A stretch of DNA of 12,571 nucleotides from Candidatus Poribacteria bacterium. Lineage in GTDB: Bacteria; Poribacteria; WGA-4E; WGA-3G. Every line of letters starts with the position of its first letter. Position 1 is the first letter of the stretch. Under the pieces are notes generated by a model, which did not search any database, was not told the DNA's origin, and saw only the letters and a list, made by a program, of their open reading frames with translations. The position numbers were made by a program, and so were the translations under genes. The DNA lies in contig VXXH01000607.1 of NCBI GenBank assembly GCA_009835515.1, positions 1 through 12,571 of the forward strand. The letters are read 5' to 3'. Below are positions 6,410-12,571 of the stretch, piece after piece.

Positions 6410-7867
6410 CTAACGCCCTACAGATGGCTGTGGGGGCCAGTGAAGTCCGCGTTGACCCGATAAGGATCGGTTCGCAGAAGGACGATACTCACGGTCAGGC
6501 AGACCGACAAGTTTGCCATCTTCAATCCATTTTTCATCGCTACCGTAGAGTTCACCTATCAGGAGCTCCGTTAATCGCTCAAGGATTTCGGCGTGTGCTG
6601 GCGAATCGGCGAGGTCGTTTAACTCTCGTGGATCCTCTTCCAGATCGAAGAGTTGTCGGTAGTTACCGGTAGCGTAGTAGATGAGCTTGAAGCGTCCGTC
6701 ATGAATCATTCGGGTCGCACTTCCACCTTCGCCACATTCGCCGTACAACCACTCCCGTTTTTCATCGCCTACCATTGGGGTTCCATCCACGGTATCTGGA
6801 ATCTCGATCCCTGCGAGGCGGAGGAGCGTCGGCATCACATCTTGCCATCCGACGAGCCGGTCATCAACTCTGTGATGTCCTACGCGTTCATCGCCTGCGG
6901 TGCCGACGAGGAGCATCGGGACGTTGGCGGAATCTTCATAATAGAGCCGTTTTGCCCACATCCCATGATTTCCGAGCATATCACCGTGATCGGATGTGAA
7001 CAGCAGAATCGTGTTGTTCAACAAGCCTTCCTCTCGTAGTGTGCCGATAACGACCCGCAACTGATGGTCGATGTGTGTACAAAGCGCGTAAAAGGCTTGA
7101 CGTGCCGAACGGACCAAGTCTTCATTAAAGTGTTCGTCCTGTTTCTGCCGTCCTTTTATTGGTAAAGGGAGATCTTCGCTCTGCTTTGACCATTCGCCAT
7201 AATAGGGCATATCCACGTCGATATTGCGATACATGTCCATATAACACTGGAGCGGTGCCAAAGGCGGATGCGGGTGGCAATAGGAGAGGTACCAGAATCC
7301 GGGACGGGTGGGGTCTCGGCGTTTAATCATCCGTACCATCTGCTGCGTACTCCAGTTCGTAACATGGCAGTCTTCGGGGAGGTGCCAAGGCCTGTTGAGG
7401 TAATCGTTGTTGCACATCCCGTGTGCGAACTGCTGACCGGCATAGCCTCTGTCACCGAGGAAGAGTTCATAGTCGTCAATCGCGCCGTATTGTAATCTAC
7501 CTTCCTCACCTAAAAGTACATCATCAAATCCGATGCGGTCTCGTTGCGGATAGACGTGCAGCTTACCGACGGCATAAGCCTGGTATCCTGCGTTGCGAAA
7601 CGTCTGCGCGATTGTCGGAAGTCCATCTATTCCCTTCCGATCGTTGAAAACCCTGTCTTTGTGGGTCCTCGTTGTTGCACCGGTCATCAAGGTTTTTCGT
7701 GCAGGGACGCAGACAGGGCATTCGCTGTATCCGCGCGTGAAGCGGGTGCCGGCTCGCGCGATCGAATCAAGCGTCGGTGTTTGGATAGCGGGATGTCCGC
7801 TGACCCCTAAAAGTGAGTTGGGCCAATGGTCAGTTGAGATAAGCAGAACGTGTGGTTTGTCAGCCAT
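6410..7867 (-). CDS. Sulfatase (alkaline phosphatase superfamily), no signal peptide
   Basis: A 485-residue type I sulfatase that hydrolyses sulfate esters with a formylglycine made from cysteine. The signature is C53 in CVPARKTLMTG (53-63), the CxPxR form modified by formylglycine-generating enzyme. Metal and active-site residues appear in family order: D13-H14 (STDHWP), K102 and H104 (GKLHVYP), H198/H200 (YCHPHPP), D293-H294 (TSDHGD), and the NHGMWAK stretch at 300-306 that often supplies a lysine. The C-terminal subdomain begins near 370 with LYGECGEGG and RFKLIYYATGNYRQLFDLEEDPREL (392-416), typical of arylsulfatase-like members. No signal peptide is visible, so the substrate should be small and imported, or the enzyme leaves by another route. 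A moderate AAGGGA site precedes the ATG. The start lies 11 nt after the bicupin stop, so the two are almost surely cotranscribed. Phosphonate monoester hydrolases share the fold, but the cysteine motif favours sulfatase. Substrate unknown. Confidence 0.93.
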   Translation of the reverse strand: MADKPHVLLISTDHWPNSLLGVSGHPAIQTPTLDSIARAGTRFTRGYSECPVCVPARKTLMTGATTRTHKDRVFNDRKGIDGLPTIAQTFRNAGYQAYAVGKLHVYPQRDRIGFDDVLLGEEGRLQYGAIDDYELFLGDRGYAGQQFAHGMCNNDYLNRPWHLPEDCHVTNWSTQQMVRMIKRRDPTRPGFWYLSYCHPHPPLAPLQCYMDMYRNIDVDMPYYGEWSKQSEDLPLPIKGRQKQDEHFNEDLVRSARQAFYALCTHIDHQLRVVIGTLREEGLLNNTILLFTSDHGDMLGNHGMWAKRLYYEDSANVPMLLVGTAGDERVGHHRVDDRLVGWQDVMPTLLRLAGIEIPDTVDGTPMVGDEKREWLYGECGEGGSATRMIHDGRFKLIYYATGNYRQLFDLEEDPRELNDLADSPAHAEILERLTELLIGELYGSDEKWIEDGKLVGLPDREYRPSANRSLSGQRGLHWPPQPSVGR

Positions 7868-7878
7868 AGTTATTCCCT

Positions 7879-8607
7879 TTAGCGGTCGTAGCGTGCGAAA
7901 TAGAAAGTCTTGAGCGGTTCATCTGTGTCATTGATTAGGCTATGCCCTGGGTTAGACGAAGCCACAGAGACAGCATCGCCCGGCATCTGTCGGTATACAT
8001 TCCTGCTGACAACATGGATGCCGTTGCCTTCGAGCATGTACCACACCTCGTCCATATCGGGACCGTGTCCGTGCGTATCAGGCGTTTGCATCGCTTCAAT
8101 CCGTACCATTAGGACTGAATGTAGCGTCACCAAGCCGTCGTCCGGACCAAAAATCGGATGTACGAGATGCGTCCAATGTCCTTGTCCCAAAGGACGTTCC
8201 CGGTAGTTGCGGATCAGTGCATCCTTGCGCGGGGCTGCCACGCCCTCCGAGAGTACCTCCTCCAACATCAGAAATTCTAACGGCGTGCGCTCCGAATTTT
8301 CCAAGACATGGTTGAGTCCCGGTGGGACTAAGATTGCATCTCCCTCTGTAACTTGTTGTTTCAAGTCTCCCGCCTCAAATGTACCGGAACCGTCAACGAT
8401 ATAAAAAATCAGCTGCCTGTCATCAAGTGCCGTAGGCACAGAAGCGATCCTCGGTTCAAGGTAGCACCGAGAGAAGCTGTCAACATATCTGAGAATCGCG
8501 CCCTCTTTGTCTGCGGAGTCCTCTGTACGTTTGCTAAAAATCTCACGTTTAATGATGTTGCCGTGTGTTAGGCTTGAAGGACTCTGTAACCAATGCCGCA
8601 TATACAT
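7879..8607 (-). CDS. Bicupin (two cupin domains), one intact metal site
   Basis: A 242-residue protein with two cupin barrels. Cupin 1 (about 50-115) has IFYIVDGSGTFEAGD (67-81) and GDAILVPPGLNHVLEN (89-104); it keeps H100 but lacks the first HxH, so it is probably non-catalytic. Cupin 2 (about 165-238) has THGHGPDMDEVWYMLEGNG (178-196) with H179, H181 and E187, and H222 in NPGHSL, a complete 3-His/1-Glu metal site. This suggests a metal-dependent dioxygenase, isomerase or sugar-binding role; sequence alone does not choose. GGAGG 9 nt before the first ATG favours that start over the ATG two codons later. A promoter candidate lies at 8672-8700. It is the first gene of a unit with the sulfatase and may act on the same imported compound. 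The N-terminal 45 residues match nothing I recognise. Confidence 0.88.
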   Translation of the reverse strand: MYMRHWLQSPSSLTHGNIIKREIFSKRTEDSADKEGAILRYVDSFSRCYLEPRIASVPTALDDRQLIFYIVDGSGTFEAGDLKQQVTEGDAILVPPGLNHVLENSERTPLEFLMLEEVLSEGVAAPRKDALIRNYRERPLGQGHWTHLVHPIFGPDDGLVTLHSVLMVRIEAMQTPDTHGHGPDMDEVWYMLEGNGIHVVSRNVYRQMPGDAVSVASSNPGHSLINDTDEPLKTFYFARYDR

Positions 8608-8671
8608 TGTGAGTTTCCTCCGATGTGCATATCAATTAGATAGACAATACTCTCAAAATTTCGTTCGCAGC

Positions 8672-8700
8672 ATCTTACCAAAAGATTTGACAATTGGCAA
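8672..8700 (-). promoter_or_regulatory. Candidate sigma70 promoter for the bicupin-sulfatase unit
   Basis: On the minus strand TTGCCA (8700-8695, 5 of 6 to consensus), a 17-nt spacer, and TAAGAT (8677-8672, 4 of 6). Transcription would begin around 8665, about 58 nt before the ATG. Correct spacing and position make it plausible, but the -10 is weak. Confidence 0.4.
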
Positions 8701-8716
8701 GCGAAAAAGTTTTAGG

Positions 8717-8751
8717 AGTTGTCAGTTTTCAGTCATCAGTTGTCAGTAGTG
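8717..8751 (+). repeat. Degenerate 7-nt tandem repeat, five units
   Basis: Five heptamers: AGTTGTC at 8717-8723 and 8738-8744, with variants AGTTTTC, AGTCATC and AGTAGTG. The unit equals, in rotated form, the CAGTTGT unit on the minus strand at 3421-3455, so the two arrays lie in opposite orientation. It sits in the spacer between the DUF711 stop and the promoter of the bicupin gene. Confidence 0.65.
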
Positions 8752-8771
8752 GAGTCTTTGGAGGGGCCCAT

Positions 8772-9902
8772 TCAAATCTGCATCACTGTGGTGTTTGTTA
8801 GATAGGGGGAATCAAATTCTGTCATGCAGTCTGCGTTGCATCCCGGAACCGGAAAAAGGCGTACCGATAGCGGCTTGCTTAGTTGTATGGAGAGCGTGGC
8901 GACATCCGTTAGAATCGCGGCAATCTGAGATGTCGAAGCATCCCCGGGGATAGGAATGGTATCCAATCCAGTGCCACAGACAGTAGAATAAAGGAGGAGA
9001 CTGTCAAGGTTAAAATAGCCTGCTTCACTTCGCTCGCCCAAGCCAACATCTTCAAGGACAGGGAGCATTAATCCCGAATATCCACAGAGTGGCAGTTCGA
9101 GGGATTGGAGTATACGGGTCAGACCGGCGGCGACTGTTAATGTACCGCGCTCGCCAAAATAACCCGGGAGTTGTTGTTCCATAGCGTAAGCGATGCTTTC
9201 GTCGCCCATCGGTGCAAGCGATGCGTCTATACCAACAAACTTTATGCCCCATTCCTGTGCCAACGTTTGTGCAAGTGCAACAATTTTTTCTCCTTCTGCC
9301 TCCATGACCGTTTTCAGGTTCTGCAAACCAATTTCTAAATTCGGGGCATCTGTGAAAGCCTCTTGTACAAGATCTATCGCCTGCCATCCGATGCTGAAAT
9401 TCGTCCGAGTGTCGTGCCAGTACGCCGCTGGAAAGAAGGGTGTATTTGGCGGGCAGTTCATCAACGCTGCGAAGCGGAGATTTCCATAGCCAGCATCGGT
9501 TCGACACGCGATCTGCCGAATGATGTCAGCGGTGTTTTCAGCGATGTCCGATGCCATACCTCCAGATTGTGTCGTAAGAGTGACGGTGGCGAAAAGCATC
9601 TCACTTTCGACAATTACATCAGAGACACGCGCGAGATGCGTTTCCGTGTGGCGTTTCTCAGGTAGGATTGTTCCCAAGTTAAGGAATTCAATTCCCAATG
9701 CTTGGGCATCGGATTCTAACGTAAGGATTGTATCTATATCCCGTGCTTCATCCCAGATTTGGCAACTTACGCGTGTTGTTTGGACTTCGTAACTGTTCGC
9801 TTCAAAGTAGGTTTGACAGGCGGCGTTAAATCTTGCTGCACGTTGAAGTTGGTAAGGAGAAAAAGGCAATGGAATGCCCGTAGTAATCGTTCTTATTTTC
9901 AT
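8772..9902 (-). CDS. DUF711 (UPF0210) family protein
   Basis: A 376-residue member of the DUF711 family, whose biochemical function is not established. Recognisable stretches: KIRTITTGIPL at the start (2-12), NLGTILPE (75-82), NCPPNTPFFPAAY (149-161), KFVGIDASLAPMGDES (221-236), STVCGTGLDTIPIPGDAS (306-323) and KPLSVRLFPVPG (343-354). The last two are the strongest family signatures. No signal peptide or membrane segment is seen. The ATG lies 15 nt after the accA stop codon, implying cotranscription and perhaps translational coupling; no clear Shine-Dalgarno sequence is present in that gap. The pairing with accA may reflect no more than operon packing. Family identity is good; function is not inferable. 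Confidence 0.88.
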   Translation of the reverse strand: MKIRTITTGIPLPFSPYQLQRAARFNAACQTYFEANSYEVQTTRVSCQIWDEARDIDTILTLESDAQALGIEFLNLGTILPEKRHTETHLARVSDVIVESEMLFATVTLTTQSGGMASDIAENTADIIRQIACRTDAGYGNLRFAALMNCPPNTPFFPAAYWHDTRTNFSIGWQAIDLVQEAFTDAPNLEIGLQNLKTVMEAEGEKIVALAQTLAQEWGIKFVGIDASLAPMGDESIAYAMEQQLPGYFGERGTLTVAAGLTRILQSLELPLCGYSGLMLPVLEDVGLGERSEAGYFNLDSLLLYSTVCGTGLDTIPIPGDASTSQIAAILTDVATLSIQLSKPLSVRLFPVPGCNADCMTEFDSPYLTNTTVMQI

Positions 9903-9917
9903 GTGGTGCGTATTAAC

Positions 9918-10892
9918 CTATGCAGCAGAATTTTCGCCGTAAAGCCCGATGTGCCGATACCGTTCATATCTTTGTTGGACAAGTTGCTGAGGGGTCATCT
10001 GCATCAATTCTGCGAGATGCTTGCGTATGGCGCGTCTGACACTGCGTGCTGCGGCTTCTGGATCCCTGTGTGCACCGCCGAGCGGTTCACGGATGACCTG
10101 GTCAATGACATCTAACTTGAGCAGATCAGGGGCAGTCGGTTTATAGCCTTCGGTTGCCTCTGGAGCATGCTCGCCTTTGTCTTTCCATACAATGCCACTA
10201 CAGGCTTCAGGGGGTGCCACGCAGTAGACGGCGTACTCCATCATCAATACACGGTTCCCGACTGCGATTGCCAACGCCCCGCCGCTTCCACCTTCACCGA
10301 TAATAACAACGAGGATTGGCACACGCAGCTGCATCATCTCAGCGAGATTTTCAGCGATCGCCATTGCTTGTCCATATTCTTCGGAACGGAGATCGAAGTG
10401 CGCGCCCGGTGTATCAACAAAACAGATAATAGGGCGATTGAACTTATTCGCCAATTGCATCAGCCGTCTTGCTTTTCGATAACCTTCTGGGTGCGTGTAT
10501 CCAAAATTCATCTCCTGTCGCTCTTCAAGGTTTGTGCCTTTTTGCTGTGCGAGATAGACGAGCGGTTGTCCATCAAACCATGCGAAACCACCGATAAGTG
10601 CGCGATCGTCGCCGTACAACTTATCGCCGTGAATCTCGGTAGGTTCATCAAGGAGCGCGTTGATATAGAAGGAGGCTTGTGGACGTTGCGCGTGACGCGC
10701 TAACCTCACTTTATCCCAGCGACTGAGTTTTTGGAATGTCTGCTTTGTAAGCGTATCCGCATTTTGCTTTAGCGCATCAATCCCTTCGGTGAGGTCCAAT
10801 TCAGGATGTTCTTGCGCGAAGGTCTCCAATTGCACGAGATGATGTTCTAATTCAATGAGTGATTTTTCAAATTCAAGTTCTGTTGCGTTCAT
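9918..10892 (-). CDS. accA: Acetyl-CoA carboxylase carboxyltransferase subunit alpha
   Basis: A 324-residue carboxyltransferase alpha subunit, which with AccD moves a carboxyl group from biotin to acetyl-CoA to make malonyl-CoA, the first step of fatty acid synthesis. The N-terminal helical region LEFEKSLIELEHHL (6-19) matches E. coli LDFEQPIAELEAKI, and crotonase-fold landmarks follow: LARHAQRP (64-71), GDDRALIGGFAWFDGQP (94-110), HPEGYRKARRLMQLANKF (134-151), the oxyanion loop GEGGSGGALAIAVGN (199-213), and REPLGGAHRDPEAA (268-281). The normally conserved TPGAYPG is TPGAHFD here (161-167). The ATG at 10892 is chosen because homology begins there; a TTG at 10949 extends the frame by 19 residues made of repeat sequence. 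No ribosome binding site is visible, and the leader is a heptamer array. AccD is not in the window. Confidence 0.94.
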   Translation of the reverse strand: MNATELEFEKSLIELEHHLVQLETFAQEHPELDLTEGIDALKQNADTLTKQTFQKLSRWDKVRLARHAQRPQASFYINALLDEPTEIHGDKLYGDDRALIGGFAWFDGQPLVYLAQQKGTNLEERQEMNFGYTHPEGYRKARRLMQLANKFNRPIICFVDTPGAHFDLRSEEYGQAMAIAENLAEMMQLRVPILVVIIGEGGSGGALAIAVGNRVLMMEYAVYCVAPPEACSGIVWKDKGEHAPEATEGYKPTAPDLLKLDVIDQVIREPLGGAHRDPEAAARSVRRAIRKHLAELMQMTPQQLVQQRYERYRHIGLYGENSAA

Positions 10893-10899
10893 ATTTATT

Positions 10900-10927
10900 G
10901 GCTTTCGGTTTTCGGCTTTCGACGGTT
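10900..10927 (+). repeat. Degenerate 7-nt tandem repeat in the accA leader
   Basis: GGCTTTC (10900-10906), GGTTTTC (10907-10913), GGCTTTC (10914-10920) and GACGGTT (10921-10927) form four units of 7 nt. They occupy the position where the accA ribosome binding site would be expected; the ATG lies at 10892-10890. Confidence 0.6.
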
Positions 10928-10964
10928 GGTTAAGAGGTGCTTGACGCAATCAAACCTCTTAACC
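10928..10964. repeat. GGTTAAGAGGT inverted-repeat element (intact copy)
   Basis: GGTTAAGAGGT (10928-10938) and ACCTCTTAACC (10954-10964) are perfect 11-bp arms. Inside them TTGA (10941-10944) pairs with TCAA (10950-10953), leaving a 2-nt bulge and a 5-nt loop, for 15 base pairs in all. There is no U-run on either side, so it is not a standard intrinsic terminator. It lies between the BCCT and accA genes, flanked by heptamer arrays on both sides. A decayed relative is at 3375-3412. Confidence 0.7.
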
Positions 10965-10991
10965 GCGCGCCGAGAACCGACACCCCTTCTT

Positions 10992-11019
10992 CCGACTGCC
11001 GATTGCTGACAGTCGATTG
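10992..11019 (+). repeat. Degenerate 7-nt tandem repeat abutting the BCCT stop codon
   Basis: Four units: CCGACTG, CCGATTG, CTGACAG and TCGATTG. CTGACAG also occurs at 4595-4601. The array ends at 11019, immediately beside the TAA stop of the transporter gene (11020-11022), so it forms the start of that gene's 3' untranslated region. Confidence 0.6.
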
Positions 11020-12571
11020 TTATTCAGATTGACGGACTTCTTTACTAAGCCCAATCCAGACACAGACACCCATTCCCAATAGCACAATCGCAAAAGGGAA
11101 GCCCGTCGCAAGGGAAGCAGCTTGTAACGCCTTTAGCCCGCCGCCAAGTAACAGGGCGATAGCGACTAAACCTTCCACAGTACACCAAAAGACACGTTGC
11201 GGTACCGGCGCGTCAACCTTACCACCGGCTGCGATGATGTCAATAATCAAAGAACCGGAGTCCGACGAAGTAACGAAAAAAATGATTGTTAACGTCATAG
11301 CGACGCAGGAGAGCAGTGTTGTCCACGGGAGTCCTTCAAACATTTTGAACAGGGCAAGTTCATAAGTATATGTCTCAACATTTTCAGTTACGCCCGTGTA
11401 ACCCTCAGCGAGGAACTGGTGAATAGCAGTGCCACCAAAAGCACTAAACCAGATTAAGCATAACAGCGTCGGTAGCAGAAGAACGAAGATGACAAACTCA
11501 CGAACCGTGCGTCCCTTTGAAATGCGAGCAATGAAGGTGCCAATGAAGGGTGCCCAAGCGATCCACCATGCCCAGTAGAACGTTGTCCAATCGTGAAAGA
11601 AGCCGGTGTCCTCGCGCCCGATCCAGTTACTGAGCGGGACAATCTTCATAACATAGGTGCCAAGTCCGGTGAAAAGCGTCCGAAGAATGTAGAGCGTTGG
11701 ACCGAGAAGGATAATAGCCGCGAGTAATAAAAAGGCGAGAATTATATTAAATTGACTGAGACGTTTGATACCGACATTAATACCTGTCATCACCGAGATC
11801 AGCGCGATGGAGGTAATCCCGACAATTAGGAGAACCATGGTGACGGGGTTCACTGGTATTCCAAACAGATGGTTAAGACCAGAAGTCACCTGCTGTACCC
11901 CTAAACCGAGCGAGGTCGCGAGTCCAAAGATGCCCGCGAATATAGCGAAGGTGTCAATGATGTGTCCGGGCCACCCCCATATCCGGTCACCGAATATCGG
12001 ATAAAAAGCAGAACGGATGAGGAGCGGTAGACCCCGATTATAGGCGAAAAATGCAAGGGCAAGTCCAACAACACCGTAGATCGCCCACCCTTGGAGTCCC
12101 CAGTGGAAGACCGTCGTCGCTATACCCAAGGAAGCCGCTGCTTGAACCTTGGGATCCCCAGCGTCGGGCACATTTCCGGCGTTGTATTCCGTCCCTGGAT
12201 CATAAACCGTCTCTGTCCCCAGTGGCGAATAGTTACCACCCTGAAAATACGTAACCGGTTCCGAAACGCCAAAGAAGAGAAGCCCAATACCCACGCCTGC
12301 TGCAAAGATCATAGCAAGCCAAGTTAGGTAAGAGTATTCGGGTTTTGCGTCTGTGCCTCCGAGACGCACTTTTCCAAGTGGAGAAAACGCTACGACCAGA
12401 CAGAAAAGAAAAACAAGGTTGGTAGAGATCATGAACAGCCAATCAAGGTTCGTGGTAAGCCAAACCCGAAGATCCCCAAAGAGTTTGGTCGCACCTTCTT
12501 GGAAAATGAGAGATCCGATAATAAAGACAACAATAGCGATACTGGAAATTACGAATACAGGTGTTAAGTAA
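11020..12571 (-). CDS. BCCT-family transporter (betaine/choline/carnitine type), N-terminus beyond window
   Basis: An inner-membrane secondary transporter for betaine-like quaternary ammonium or related zwitterionic compounds. The frame is open to the window edge, giving 516 residues; the true start lies beyond 12571. The first in-frame ATG at 12432 is internal, because the 46 residues before it form a normal BCCT first membrane segment (VFVISSIAIVVFIIGSLIF). Landmarks: YLTWLAMIFAAGVGIGLLFFG, the glycine-rich unwound helix (about 82-102 of the visible part), with GVGIG resembling the GMGIG of sodium-coupled BetP; HWGLQGWAIYGVVGLALAFF; and the tryptophan box FYWAWWIAWAPFIG (about 331-344), which lines the BetP substrate site. 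About ten further hydrophobic segments follow. The protein ends a few residues after the last membrane helix, so it has no long osmosensing C-terminal tail. Substrate is inferred from family. Confidence 0.93.
   Translation of the reverse strand, partial: YLTPVFVISSIAIVVFIIGSLIFQEGATKLFGDLRVWLTTNLDWLFMISTNLVFLFCLVVAFSPLGKVRLGGTDAKPEYSYLTWLAMIFAAGVGIGLLFFGVSEPVTYFQGGNYSPLGTETVYDPGTEYNAGNVPDAGDPKVQAAASLGIATTVFHWGLQGWAIYGVVGLALAFFAYNRGLPLLIRSAFYPIFGDRIWGWPGHIIDTFAIFAGIFGLATSLGLGVQQVTSGLNHLFGIPVNPVTMVLLIVGITSIALISVMTGINVGIKRLSQFNIILAFLLLAAIILLGPTLYILRTLFTGLGTYVMKIVPLSNWIGREDTGFFHDWTTFYWAWWIAWAPFIGTFIARISKGRTVREFVIFVLLLPTLLCLIWFSAFGGTAIHQFLAEGYTGVTENVETYTYELALFKMFEGLPWTTLLSCVAMTLTIIFFVTSSDSGSLIIDIIAAGGKVDAPVPQRVFWCTVEGLVAIALLLGGGLKALQAASLATGFPFAIVLLGMGVCVWIGLSKEVRQSE

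Noticed and set aside
10167..10703. Open frame of 178 codons on the plus strand inside accA
   Set aside because: Antisense shadow of a clear accA reading frame; no recognisable domain.
10928..10964. Intrinsic terminator of the BCCT gene
   Set aside because: The stem is strong but no U-tract follows on either strand, and a related copy lies at another locus; a repeat element fits better.
11020..12432. BCCT gene starting at the ATG at 12432
   Set aside because: The frame continues upstream to the window edge and encodes a normal first membrane segment, so this ATG is internal.

Overview
The window holds eleven protein genes, all on the minus strand, with no RNA gene, transposase, CRISPR array or phage gene. 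Two genes run off the edges: a sugar-nucleotide-type epimerase/dehydrogenase loses its C-terminus on the left, and a BCCT transporter loses its N-terminus on the right. The gene mix (sulfatase, Gfo/Idh/MocA oxidoreductase, DUF6807/PmoA-like protein, cupins, gamma-glutamyltransferase-like hydrolase, DUF711, a secreted jelly-roll-like module), the roughly 50% GC and the intergenic degenerate heptamer repeats all suggest an uncultured marine or sponge-associated bacterium. Candidatus Poribacteria fits best, with Planctomycetes-like relatives as the alternative. This placement is inference from gene content; the window has no phylogenetic marker such as rRNA.

Layout in the direction of transcription (right to left): a BCCT transporter (11020 to beyond 12571), a repeat-filled spacer, accA (9918-10892) and a DUF711 protein (8772-9902, 15 nt after accA). 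A second repeat-bearing spacer carries a plausible promoter for a two-gene unit of a bicupin (7879-8607) and a sulfatase without signal peptide (6410-7867). A near-consensus sigma70 promoter follows, driving a lone STAS anti-anti-sigma factor (5928-6281) that ends at an intrinsic terminator. After it come a DUF6807 protein (4625-5791), a Gfo/Idh/MocA oxidoreductase (3457-4524), a YwrD-like GGT-family Ntn hydrolase (1710-3338), a secreted beta-sandwich protein (720-1574), a long terminator-like hairpin, and the truncated SDR (1-597).

How they may work together: the DUF6807, Gfo/Idh and SDR proteins are typical of carbohydrate catabolism in bacteria that feed on complex or sulfated glycans, and the sulfatase-bicupin pair would fit the same lifestyle. 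The BCCT protein probably imports a betaine-type osmolyte, AccA is a core fatty-acid synthesis subunit, and the STAS protein belongs to a partner-switching regulatory circuit whose other parts are not here.

No clearly new defence or mobile system is visible. The most unusual structure is intergenic: degenerate tandem repeats with a 7-nt period fill four spacers, and two of those also carry copies of an element beginning GGTTAAGAGGTG, one of them a near-perfect 15-bp hairpin. Several enzymes have altered key residues: the GGT-like protein lacks the gamma-glutamyl-binding set, the Gfo/Idh protein lacks the usual Glu-Lys-Pro glutamate, and AccA lacks the usual TPGAYPG motif.
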